DNA of 64,000 nt, taken from Thalassobaculum litoreum DSM 18839 (GTDB lineage: Bacteria > Pseudomonadota > Alphaproteobacteria > Thalassobaculales > Thalassobaculaceae). Made by a program: the position numbers and the translations under genes. The stretch is taken from contig NZ_FNBW01000020.1 of assembly GCF_900102465.1 (NCBI RefSeq), positions 1 through 64,000 of the forward strand, in the 5' to 3' direction. Positions 57,118 to 64,000 of this stretch are shown here, piece by piece (the stretch's first letter is position 1; every line of letters starts with the position of its first letter). The notes beneath the pieces were generated by a model that searched no databases, was not told where the DNA came from, and saw only the letters and a list, made by a program, of their open reading frames with translations.

Positions 57118-57141
57118 GCAGATCCTATATTTAGGGTCTGC
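57118..57141. promoter_or_regulatory. Palindrome in the rpoH upstream region
   Basis: Ten-base arms GCAGATCCTA and TAGGGTCTGC are separated by TATT, with one G-T mismatch. The reverse strand here also carries a -35-like TTGCCA at 57144-57149, and a TAGGAT at the -10 position lies inside the palindrome, so a bound protein could control rpoH transcription. An rluD 3'-end hairpin is the other reading. Confidence 0.5.
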
Positions 57142-57164
57142 GATGGCAATTTGAAGGCAGCCCG

Positions 57165-58205
57165 TCAGGCACCGCGCAACGCTCGCAGAAGCGTGATGAG
57201 GTCCTCGGGCAGCGGACTTTCGAAACTCAGCGGCTTGCCGGTCACCGGGTGGTCGAAGCCGAGTACCGCGGCATGCAGGGCCTGGCGGGGAAAATGCCGG
57301 ACCGCCTCGCGCGCGCCGGCCGGAATCCGCGACACCCGCCCCCCGTGTCCGCGGCCATAAACCGGATCGCCGATCAGCGGATGGCCGATATGGCTCAGAT
57401 GCACCCGGATCTGATGGGTGCGGCCGGTCTCCAGCCGGCATTCCAGCAGGGCCGCCCCGTCAGGCCGCTCCAGCGATCGGTAATGGGTCACCGCGTAGCG
57501 ACCCTTTGCCTCGCTCACCACGGCCATGCGCTTGCGGTCCTTGGGATGGCGGCCGACAGGCGCGTCGATGGTGCCGGCCGGCGGCACCGGATGGCCGAAG
57601 CAGACCGCCCGGTAGGCCCGGTCGATGTCATGGGCGGCGAAGCGGGCCGCCAGTGCCGCATGGGCCCGATCGGTCTTGGCCACCACCAGCAGCCCCGAAG
57701 TGTCCTTGTCGATGCGGTGCACGATCCCGGGACGCCGGACCCCGCCGATGCCGGACAGGCTGTCGCCGCAATGGGAGATCAGCGCGTTCACCAGCGTATC
57801 GCGCGGCGACCCGGGGGCCGGATGGACCGTCATACCCGCCGGCTTGTCGATGACGATCAGGTCTGCATCCTCGAACAGCACCGTCAGCGGCAGGTCCTGG
57901 CCCTCGGGCTCGGCATCCTCCGGGGGCGGCAGGGTGATGCGGTACTGCGCACCCAGTTTGACCGCCGCCGAGGGGTCGGTTATCGTCGTCGCACCGTCGC
58001 TGACATTTCCCTGCTGGATCAAGGACTTCAACCGGGATCGGGACAGCAGCGGCGCCTCCTCCAGGCGCTCGACCGCGCCGGCGAGCCAGCGATCCAGACG
58101 ATCGGCCGGCAAAGCCGCCAGGACGTCGCCGGAGGCTTCGACAACCAGAATTTCGGCATCCGGCGCCAGGGCGTCGGCATCAGACAGGATGGGATCATCG
58201 CTCAT
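57165..58205 (-). CDS. rluD: 23S rRNA pseudouridine synthase RluD family
   Basis: A 346-residue RluA/RluD enzyme that makes pseudouridines in helix 69 of 23S rRNA. An S4-like N-terminal domain (RLDRWLAG; LLSRSRLKSLIQQGNV) precedes the catalytic domain with IVHRIDKDTSGLLVVAKT, where Asp in HRIDKDTSG is catalytic, and RTHQIRVHLSHIGHPLIGD. The ATG at 58203-58205 overlaps the divergent start of the DUF6476-like gene (CATG). Confidence 0.94.
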   Translation of the reverse strand: MSDDPILSDADALAPDAEILVVEASGDVLAALPADRLDRWLAGAVERLEEAPLLSRSRLKSLIQQGNVSDGATTITDPSAAVKLGAQYRITLPPPEDAEPEGQDLPLTVLFEDADLIVIDKPAGMTVHPAPGSPRDTLVNALISHCGDSLSGIGGVRRPGIVHRIDKDTSGLLVVAKTDRAHAALAARFAAHDIDRAYRAVCFGHPVPPAGTIDAPVGRHPKDRKRMAVVSEAKGRYAVTHYRSLERPDGAALLECRLETGRTHQIRVHLSHIGHPLIGDPVYGRGHGGRVSRIPAGAREAVRHFPRQALHAAVLGFDHPVTGKPLSFESPLPEDLITLLRALRGA

Positions 58206-58608
58206 GAGCGGCACCATAGGCGAAGGCCCTTCCGGGGAGAAGCGGCGTGAGGTCCCGTATCTCGGCGTCGTCAAGATCGCCAGCGTCGTGATGGGGATCA
58301 TGATCGTGGTCGGGCTGGCGGTGATCGGCGTCACCATCGCCAAGCGCCTCTCCGGCGCGGGGGAGGAGCCGCAGGCCAACGCACCGGTTACACCCTCGCC
58401 CGCCGCCGCCGCCACCGCGGCTCCCGGTGCGCCGGGCACACGGGACATCGCCATCCCGGCGCGGTCCCGTGTCGTCGACGTGCAAGCCGACGGCCGGCGG
58501 TTGGTGGTCCGGCTGGCGCTGTCGGGCGGCGGCACGGCAATCCTGCTGCTCGACGCCGACACCGGCGCGCGGCTCGGCCTGCTGACGCTGACACAGGAAG
58601 GCCGCTGA
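58204..58608 (+). CDS. DUF6476-like single-pass membrane protein
   Basis: A 134-residue protein with one membrane helix (VVKIASVVMGIMIVVGLAVIG), an Ala/Pro linker and a small beta-rich C-terminal domain (SRVVDVQADGRRLVVRLALS...AILLLDADTGARLGLLTL). This pattern and its place divergent from rluD fit the uncharacterised DUF6476 family of alphaproteobacteria. Its ATG overlaps the start codon of rluD. The stop is followed by a direct 17-bp duplication. Confidence 0.75.
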   Translation: MSGTIGEGPSGEKRREVPYLGVVKIASVVMGIMIVVGLAVIGVTIAKRLSGAGEEPQANAPVTPSPAAAATAAPGAPGTRDIAIPARSRVVDVQADGRRLVVRLALSGGGTAILLLDADTGARLGLLTLTQEGR

Positions 58609-58652
58609 TAAAGGAAGGCCGGTGACACGCCGGCACCGAGCGGTTCCAGGAT

Positions 58653-58720
58653 CCTCAGAAGACCGGGCACCTTATAAGACCTGGGACCTCATAAGACCGG
58701 GAGCCTCAGAAGAACTGGAA
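58653..58720. repeat. Four 17-bp tandem repeats at the 3' end of the RTX gene
   Basis: Units CCTCAGAAGACCGGGCA, CCTTATAAGACCTGGGA, CCTCATAAGACCGGGAG and CCTCAGAAGAACTGGAA follow each other without gap. The last supplies the stop codon and final codons of the giant RTX gene. A further 17-bp spaced pair (AGGAAGGCCG at 58595 and 58612) lies just before. Confidence 0.85.
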
Positions 58721-61700
58721 CATGTCGGAGGTGAACTGGGCGCTGGTCATCCCCATGATCCGAACGTAGTTGTTGCCGCCGAGATCGATCTCGGCGTCGC
58801 CATCCGTATTGTCGCCGGCGGCCGCCCGGATCCCGGCGAAGCTGACCAGCCCCGAGCCGTTGACGTTGGTCGCGATGTGCACGATGTCGCCGGCGGCGAC
58901 GTCCAGATCGACGATCACGTCGAAGCCGTTGGACGCCTCGATATAGACGGCGTCCCGGCCGAAGCCGGTATAGATCCAGTCGACACCCGCCCCGCCGATC
59001 AGGACGTCGTTGCCCGCACCGCCGTCGAGCACGTCGATCCCCACGGAACCGCCGGCAGCGCCGCCATAGAGCGTGTCGTCGCCCTCCCCTCCGTTCAGCC
59101 GGTCGTCCCCGACCCCGCCGCAGAGCACGTCCGCATCGGCGCCGCCGGACAGGGAGTCGTCCCCGACGCCCCCTGAGAGGGTATCGTCGTGCCGGTTGCC
59201 GACCAGCCGGTCGTCCCCCTCCCCGCCCCGGAGCAGATCGTCCCCCTGGCCGCCGAACAGCGTGTCGTTGCCGAGCTGTCCCGACAGGCTGTCCCCGGCG
59301 ACATTGCCGTACAGAACGTCATCGTCCTTGCCGCCGTACAGCGTATCGGACTCCTGGCCGCCGAACAGCGTGTCGCTGTCCCGGTTGCCGTAGAGCAGGT
59401 CCGCCTGCTGATTGCCGTAGACCACGTCGGCCCCGACGCTGCCGACCACGGTGTCATTGCCTTCTCCTCCGAAGACCCGGTCGTTGCCGCCTTCGCCGTC
59501 CAGACTGTCGTCTCCGGAGCCGGAGCCGATCGTGTCGTCGCCATCGCCGCCGAGCAGCGTGTCGTCGCCTTCCCCGAGGGAGATGAACTGGGAGGCGCTG
59601 TCCCCCGTCGCGAAGTTGTCGCCGCTGCCGCCGTTCACCGTGGCCGAGCCGATGATGCTGGCGAATGCGATGTTGTCGAGCTGCAGGACTGAACCGACGG
59701 GCAGGGACCGCACATCGATGACGAAGGCCTCGGATCCGGCTGCACCGTCGGACTGGGTGCCGGAAATGGCGATCGGGGCCGACAGGCTTGTCACAGTGGC
59801 GGTCGGGACGAGTGTGCGCACATCGAGCGTCGCAGTGGTTCCCAGCCGGCTGATGAAGGTCTGCAGACCGGAGATCAACTCCGCGCCGCTCCCGGCCTGC
59901 CGGGCATCCGCCGCCGCGAGCAGGGTGGACAGGGCGTCTTCCGGCGTCTGGGCGGCACTCGGACCTTCCGCGATGATCGATGTTTGGGCCGGAAGGGTGG
60001 CGGTGACGGCATTTCCGCCGGACCCCGTGTTCTGGACGAGGGATGCAGAGGCGGTCGCCGTGGTGGAGGTGTTCTGGATTGTCTGGGTCTGCGTGGTGAC
60101 GACCGCCCCGGTGCTGGACGTCGTCGTGGTGGTGGTCGTGTTGGTTGTCGCCGGCACGGACGGTACCGTCGGGGGTGTGGGCGGTGCTGGCGGAACGACC
60201 ACGCCTCCGCCGCCACCTCCGCCCCCGCCGCTTCCACCACCGCCACCAGAGCCGCCGCCTCCCCCGCTGCTGGGCGGTGCGGCAACGGTCAGGGTCAGCG
60301 CTTGGGAGTCCGCCGAGGCATTGCCGGCGGCGTCGAGTTCGCGAATGGTGATGCCATAGCCGCCCGGCGCCAGGGACCGCCCCGTGACCTGATAACTGCC
60401 GTCCGCCTCGCTGACAAAACCGCCGATCGTCACCCCGTTCGCCAGCAGGGCGTGCACGGCCGAGGCGGTCGTATTCGTCCCGGAGAAGCTCGGGGTGGCG
60501 ATTGTCGTGACATTGTCTGTCTGGCTGGCGCCGTCGTCGCTGGCGTCGATCAGATCCGGCACGGCCGTCGCAGGGGGCGCGGCCGGCGCGGTTCCGTCGA
60601 TCTCGATGGTCATCGTCTGGCCGGACGCCGCCTCGTTCCCGGCAATGTCCTCGGCGACGACGGAGATGGCATGGGTTCCGTCGGCCAGCGCTTCGGAGAA
60701 GGTGAAACTCCATGCGCCCGTCGTGCCGGCGACCGTCGAGCCCATTGTCGTGCCGCCAACCAGGATATGGACCAGCGCCGCCACCTCGGCCCCATCGCCC
60801 GACACGGTCGGCGTCGCGACATTCGTGAGGTTGTCCGTGGCGCTCGTCCCACTGTCGCTGGTCGCGATCAGGTCGGGCGGCCCCGACGCGGCCGGCGCGG
60901 TCGTGTCGACGACGAGACCGAGACTGCTGGAAACCGGCCCGACATTGCCGACCGCATCGGTAACACCGACAGCGACGGCGTAGCTGCCCTCCCCAAGGGT
61001 AAGGGCATAGGACCACGACCCGCCCGAGGCGACGACCGTGCCGCTGGTCACGCCGTCGACGATGACATGCACGTGGTCGCCGTCGGTCGCGGAGCCAGTG
61101 AGGACCTGGGTGGTGGAGGCGGTAACGTTGTCCGTGGCGGAAACCCCGGCATCGCTCTCCCCCAGCAGGTCCGGTGCGGCGAGGGCGGTCGGGGCGGTGG
61201 TGTCCAGGACGACGCTCAGGCTCGGCGAGACCGGGCTGGCGTTGCCGGCCAGGTCCGTCTGAATAACCGTGATGGCGTTGACGCCTTCCGACAGGCCGGA
61301 GGTGAAGCTATAGCTCCACGCCCCGGCATCGGTGGCGGTCACGCTGCCGACCGTCACGCCGCCGTCGAGTATATGGAGCCGCGCGCCGGTCTCCGCCCCG
61401 GCACCCTGGATCGTCGGGTTCGCGACGGTGGTTATGTTGTCAGAGTTGCTGAGACCTGTGTCGCTGGCGGCGACCAGATCCGGAAGGCCGGGCGCGATCG
61501 CCACGGAATCGACCTGCAGAACCAGGGCCGGGCTCGCCGGACCGCGATTGCCCGCCACGTCCTCGAAGAGCACGGTGATGCTCCGGCTACCGTCCGTCAG
61601 CGCCTCGGCAAAGGTGAAGCTCCAGGCCCCTACCCCGTCGGCTGTCGCCACGCCGACCTCATCCCCGTCCAGGAGAACGCGGACCAGCCCGCCAGCGGCC

Positions 61701-63799
61701 ACACCGGCGCCGACGATGGTGGGCCGCGTCACATTCGTGATGTTGTCGGTTGCGCCGGAGCCGCTGTCGCTCGCCGGCGACAGATTGGGCTGGTCGGGGG
61801 TTGCCGCGGGTGCGGTGGTGTCTACGGTCACCGACAGAGCCTCGGAGATCGGCCCGGTATTGCCGGCCGCATCGGTGGCCCGGACCGCGATCTCGTAGCT
61901 GCCCTCCGCGAGGGTGTGGGCATAGGACCAGGACCCGCCGGACGCTAGGACCGTGTTCGAGGTGACGCCGTCGACCAGGACACTGACGATGTCGCCGCTG
62001 GCCGCCGATCCCGTCAGATGCTGGATGGCGGCGGTCGTGATGTTGTCGAGGGAGGACACACCGGTGTCGCTGGCGGCCAGGAGGTCCGGCGCGGCGAGGA
62101 TACCGGGGGCTGTCGTGTCGACGGTCAGGCTGAGCGCCGGCGATGCGGCACCAACATTGCCGGCTAGGTCCCTGCCCTGCACCGTCACGTCGTAGGTGCC
62201 CGGTCCCAGCGTATGAGTATAGGACCAGGACCCATCCGTCGCGGTCACCGTGTTGACCGTCCGCCCATCAACGAAGATGCGGATCACGTCGCCGTTTGAC
62301 GCGGAGCCGGTGAACTGGTGGGTCGGCGAATTGGTGATGTTGTCGGTGGCCGAAATGCCGGTATCGGACGCAGCCAAAAGGTCGGGAGCGGCGAGAGCGG
62401 GTGCAGTGGTATCGAGCACCACCGTGAGCCCGGGGCTGGGGGCCGCAGTGTTGCCCGCCACGTCGCTTGCAACGGCGGTAATCACGTTAGGCCCCTCGCT
62501 CAGCGGGCTGGAGAATGCATAGACCCAGTCTCCCACCCAATCGGCCACGACACTTCCCAAAGTCACTCCGTCGACAAGCACGTGCACAGGACTGCCTGAT
62601 ACCGCCCCTCCTCCTAAAACTATTGGCAATGCCACGTTCGTTATGTCGTCCGAATTGCTTGAGCCGGCATCGCTGGTAGACCAGAGATCGGGTGCGCTCG
62701 CCACTCCCGGCGCCGAAGTATCGATGACCAGCTCAAGCGCGGAGGAACGGGCGCCCACATTTCCGGCCGTGTCCGTCGCCTGAACGGTGATCGCGTAGGA
62801 TCCTGCCGTCAGCGTGTGGGTATAGGTCCAGGAGCCCCCGACGGCGGTGACCGTGTTGGCCGTTACGCCGCCGACCAGGATGCTGACGATGTCGCCGGAC
62901 ACCGCCGACCCGGAAAACTCCTGAGTCGGCGAACTGGTGACATTGTCGCTCGACGAGACGCCGAGATCGCTCGTCGCCACCAGATCCGGCGGCGCCAGGG
63001 TTCGCGGCGGGATGGTGTCAACGTTGAAGGCGGGAACCGCCAGGCCGACATCTTTTTCAGGCGGGGAAGACAATGGGGTAAACAGGTCCGACGGTTCGAG
63101 CCGCACCGTGACCGCACCCTCCTCGTAAGGGGTCAGCGTCGAATAGACACGGAAGGCCGAAGCGTCGGGAAACGTCTCCGTCGCCAAGAGTGCCGGATAG
63201 ACCGCGCGGGCTCGCCGACCAAATGCCAGGGGGATCGTGGCGGTCTCCGGCCACACGCCGCCGAGCGCATCGCCGCCGACCGGTTGGCCGCAGGCCCGGA
63301 CCGGACAGTCGAACAGCCGCTCCAGCCTTTCGACGAACGCGGCCCCTGAGTCGCCCTTGGCCACCGAGCAGCCGTAGATCAGCAGCTCGGCCCCGACGGC
63401 AAGGCGCGATCGGATACTGTCAACATATCCAACCGCGGCGTCCAACGCGGCCTCATCGACAACCGACCCGCACAACCTAAGCGCGCCCGGCGACCCATGG
63501 GACAGAATGTGCAGGGCCTTGATCGAGCCGTGCCGTGTCATGGCACTGGCCATTGCCGCCAGACCGTCGCCGCGATGGGGAAGCCAGACAAGCTCGATGC
63601 CGTGCCTCAGCCCGCGGATCAGCGCCGCGCTATGCTGTACGTCGCGATCGACGAACAGGAGCTCGCACCCCGCCCCTCTTTGTAAAATAACGATTTTTTC
63701 TGCCGAACCCGGATTCAAACACCGCAGTGCCGGCGGCCGAGAATCCGCTCCGACGGGTGGCCCACCCCAGTCAGACATAGGTGCGAGTCGAACGTCCAT
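58706..63799 (-). CDS. Giant secreted DUF4347/Ig-like/RTX protein (1697 residues), adhesin-like
   Basis: Order of domains: DUF4347-type N-terminal domain (about 35-205; ALHILSHGSPGALRLCG, LLIYGCSVAKGDSG), a short linker, nine Ig-like repeats of about 98 residues (about 269-1160; PDLxAxSDxGxSxxDNxT ... DTTAPA), a Gly-rich then Thr-rich low-complexity spacer, an alpha/beta region, about a dozen calcium-binding RTX nonapeptides (GGxGxDxLxG type, with a middle block of YGN...GGQ variants) and a C-terminal domain ending MTSAQFTSDMFQFF. This is a type I secreted surface or biofilm protein by family logic. The ATG at 63799 is used; an internal ATG at 63778 is possible. No type I secretion genes are seen within the window. 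Confidence 0.93.
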   Translation of the reverse strand: MDVRLAPMSDWGGPPVGADSRPPALRCLNPGSAEKIVILQRGAGCELLFVDRDVQHSAALIRGLRHGIELVWLPHRGDGLAAMASAMTRHGSIKALHILSHGSPGALRLCGSVVDEAALDAAVGYVDSIRSRLAVGAELLIYGCSVAKGDSGAAFVERLERLFDCPVRACGQPVGGDALGGVWPETATIPLAFGRRARAVYPALLATETFPDASAFRVYSTLTPYEEGAVTVRLEPSDLFTPLSSPPEKDVGLAVPAFNVDTIPPRTLAPPDLVATSDLGVSSSDNVTSSPTQEFSGSAVSGDIVSILVGGVTANTVTAVGGSWTYTHTLTAGSYAITVQATDTAGNVGARSSALELVIDTSAPGVASAPDLWSTSDAGSSNSDDITNVALPIVLGGGAVSGSPVHVLVDGVTLGSVVADWVGDWVYAFSSPLSEGPNVITAVASDVAGNTAAPSPGLTVVLDTTAPALAAPDLLAASDTGISATDNITNSPTHQFTGSASNGDVIRIFVDGRTVNTVTATDGSWSYTHTLGPGTYDVTVQGRDLAGNVGAASPALSLTVDTTAPGILAAPDLLAASDTGVSSLDNITTAAIQHLTGSAASGDIVSVLVDGVTSNTVLASGGSWSYAHTLAEGSYEIAVRATDAAGNTGPISEALSVTVDTTAPAATPDQPNLSPASDSGSGATDNITNVTRPTIVGAGVAAGGLVRVLLDGDEVGVATADGVGAWSFTFAEALTDGSRSITVLFEDVAGNRGPASPALVLQVDSVAIAPGLPDLVAASDTGLSNSDNITTVANPTIQGAGAETGARLHILDGGVTVGSVTATDAGAWSYSFTSGLSEGVNAITVIQTDLAGNASPVSPSLSVVLDTTAPTALAAPDLLGESDAGVSATDNVTASTTQVLTGSATDGDHVHVIVDGVTSGTVVASGGSWSYALTLGEGSYAVAVGVTDAVGNVGPVSSSLGLVVDTTAPAASGPPDLIATSDSGTSATDNLTNVATPTVSGDGAEVAALVHILVGGTTMGSTVAGTTGAWSFTFSEALADGTHAISVVAEDIAGNEAASGQTMTIEIDGTAPAAPPATAVPDLIDASDDGASQTDNVTTIATPSFSGTNTTASAVHALLANGVTIGGFVSEADGSYQVTGRSLAPGGYGITIRELDAAGNASADSQALTLTVAAPPSSGGGGGSGGGGGSGGGGGGGGGVVVPPAPPTPPTVPSVPATTNTTTTTTTSSTGAVVTTQTQTIQNTSTTATASASLVQNTGSGGNAVTATLPAQTSIIAEGPSAAQTPEDALSTLLAAADARQAGSGAELISGLQTFISRLGTTATLDVRTLVPTATVTSLSAPIAISGTQSDGAAGSEAFVIDVRSLPVGSVLQLDNIAFASIIGSATVNGGSGDNFATGDSASQFISLGEGDDTLLGGDGDDTIGSGSGDDSLDGEGGNDRVFGGEGNDTVVGSVGADVVYGNQQADLLYGNRDSDTLFGGQESDTLYGGKDDDVLYGNVAGDSLSGQLGNDTLFGGQGDDLLRGGEGDDRLVGNRHDDTLSGGVGDDSLSGGADADVLCGGVGDDRLNGGEGDDTLYGGAAGGSVGIDVLDGGAGNDVLIGGAGVDWIYTGFGRDAVYIEASNGFDVIVDLDVAAGDIVHIATNVNGSGLVSFAGIRAAAGDNTDGDAEIDLGGNNYVRIMGMTSAQFTSDMFQFF
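58960..59650 (-). repeat. RTX (calcium-binding nonapeptide) repeat block
   Basis: 27-bp DNA periodicity encoding GGxGxDxLx units such as GGEGDDTLYGG and GGAGNDVLIGG. The units in the middle switch to YGNQQADLLYGNRDSDTLFG-type variants. The repeats lie at the C-terminal side of the giant protein and should fold on calcium after export. Confidence 0.88.
60280..62995 (-). repeat. Nine Ig-like repeats, ~290-300 bp each, inside the giant RTX gene
   Basis: Units start PDLxAxSD and end in DTTAPA. They fall into two kinds: one with TNTVxAxxGSWSYxHTLxxGxY (units 1, 3, 4, 7) and one with GAWSFxFxxxLxxGxxxI-like text (units 2, 5, 6, 8); unit 9 diverges. The order is A-B-A-A-B-B-A-B-C. Confidence 0.88.
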
Positions 63800-63936
63800 A
63801 TGGTGTCTGCCGTGCTTCCGAGATCATCCCGGTTGGGGGGTGTCGGTAGGCTGAGTCGCTGAATCGTTTTAGTAGAATATCTTAATTTATTATATCCTCA
63901 ATAGTCGTTTTATTGTTCCAAAATTCTCTATTAAAG

Positions 63937-63964
63937 AGTATAATAGGGTAGTCTGACTATTCAA
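63937..63964 (-). promoter_or_regulatory. Promoter candidate in the AT-rich region before the RTX gene
   Basis: On the reverse strand TTGAAT (63959-63964), a 16-bp spacer and TATACT (63937-63942). It lies about 140 bp before the start codon. The whole stretch 63840-64000 is far richer in A and T than the rest of the window and contains no gene I can see. Confidence 0.45.
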
Positions 63965-64000
63965 AATATGAGTATTATATTATTCGGAATTGTGTCCTCC

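Noticed and set aside
58960-62995. Regularly repeated DNA that could look like a CRISPR array
   Set aside because: Period is 27 bp or about 295 bp, in frame, and encodes RTX and Ig-like units; there are no unique spacers.

Overview
The window is a high-GC, gene-dense chromosomal segment of an alphaproteobacterium, most likely a member of the Rhodospirillales or a near relative. This is inferred from gene order and family content: tRNA-Tyr upstream of tuf, a GTTC-N7-GTTC SOS box in front of imuA-imuB-dnaE2, glyQ-glyS-ppdK, hisZ-purA and rluD-rpoH. No rRNA, CRISPR array, transposase, integrase or phage gene was seen, so the segment looks like ordinary chromosome with several accessory loci.

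Layout. 1-4.8 kb: the 5' part of tuf, tRNA-Tyr, rlmB, an unknown helical protein translationally coupled to a PuuE-type deacetylase, and tRNA-Thr. 4.8-10.4 kb: an SOS-controlled ImuA-ImuB-DnaE2 mutasome operon. 10.4-19.4 kb: a siderophore-uptake locus made of a FecI-type sigma factor, FecR, a TonB receptor with a signalling domain, a cytoplasmic esterase and an FhuCDB-type transporter. Two matching ECF-type promoters sit in front of fecR and the receptor. 19.5-21.2 kb: a lipid-kinase-like protein coupled to a metallophosphoesterase. 21.4-26.9 kb: osmoregulated periplasmic glucan synthesis (OpgG-OpgH, with a second OpgG/D paralogue convergent). 27-31 kb: CorA, a MipA/OmpV porin-like protein with a small membrane protein, and a divergent TetR gene with two operators flanking the promoter.

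31.4-38.9 kb holds a DUF3108 protein, a MaoC/SDR pair, two EamA transporters (one on each side of the DUF3108/MaoC/SDR genes), a MarR-GNAT fusion, a UxaA-type dehydratase, a NUDIX hydrolase and a cysteine hydrolase. A 115-bp palindromic repeat occurs twice here in inverted orientation. 38.9-44.7 kb holds ppdK, glyS and glyQ. 45-50.5 kb holds a haem-peroxidase-family protein that lacks the expected proximal histidine, followed by a fatty-acid or acyl-CoA oxidation cluster. 50.9-58.6 kb holds hisZ, purA, a predicted membrane-tethered pseudokinase with a small membrane partner, rpoH, rluD and a DUF6476-like protein. 58.7-63.8 kb is one giant secreted DUF4347/Ig-like/RTX protein whose upstream region, at the window end, is strikingly AT-rich.

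The best candidates for undescribed biology are the pseudokinase plus membrane-protein pair (53.5-56.1 kb), the catalytically altered peroxidase (45.2-46.8 kb), the TetR/MipA operator module (28.5-30.2 kb), and the repeated intergenic palindromes. All function calls are by reading translated sequence and motifs; no database search was run.
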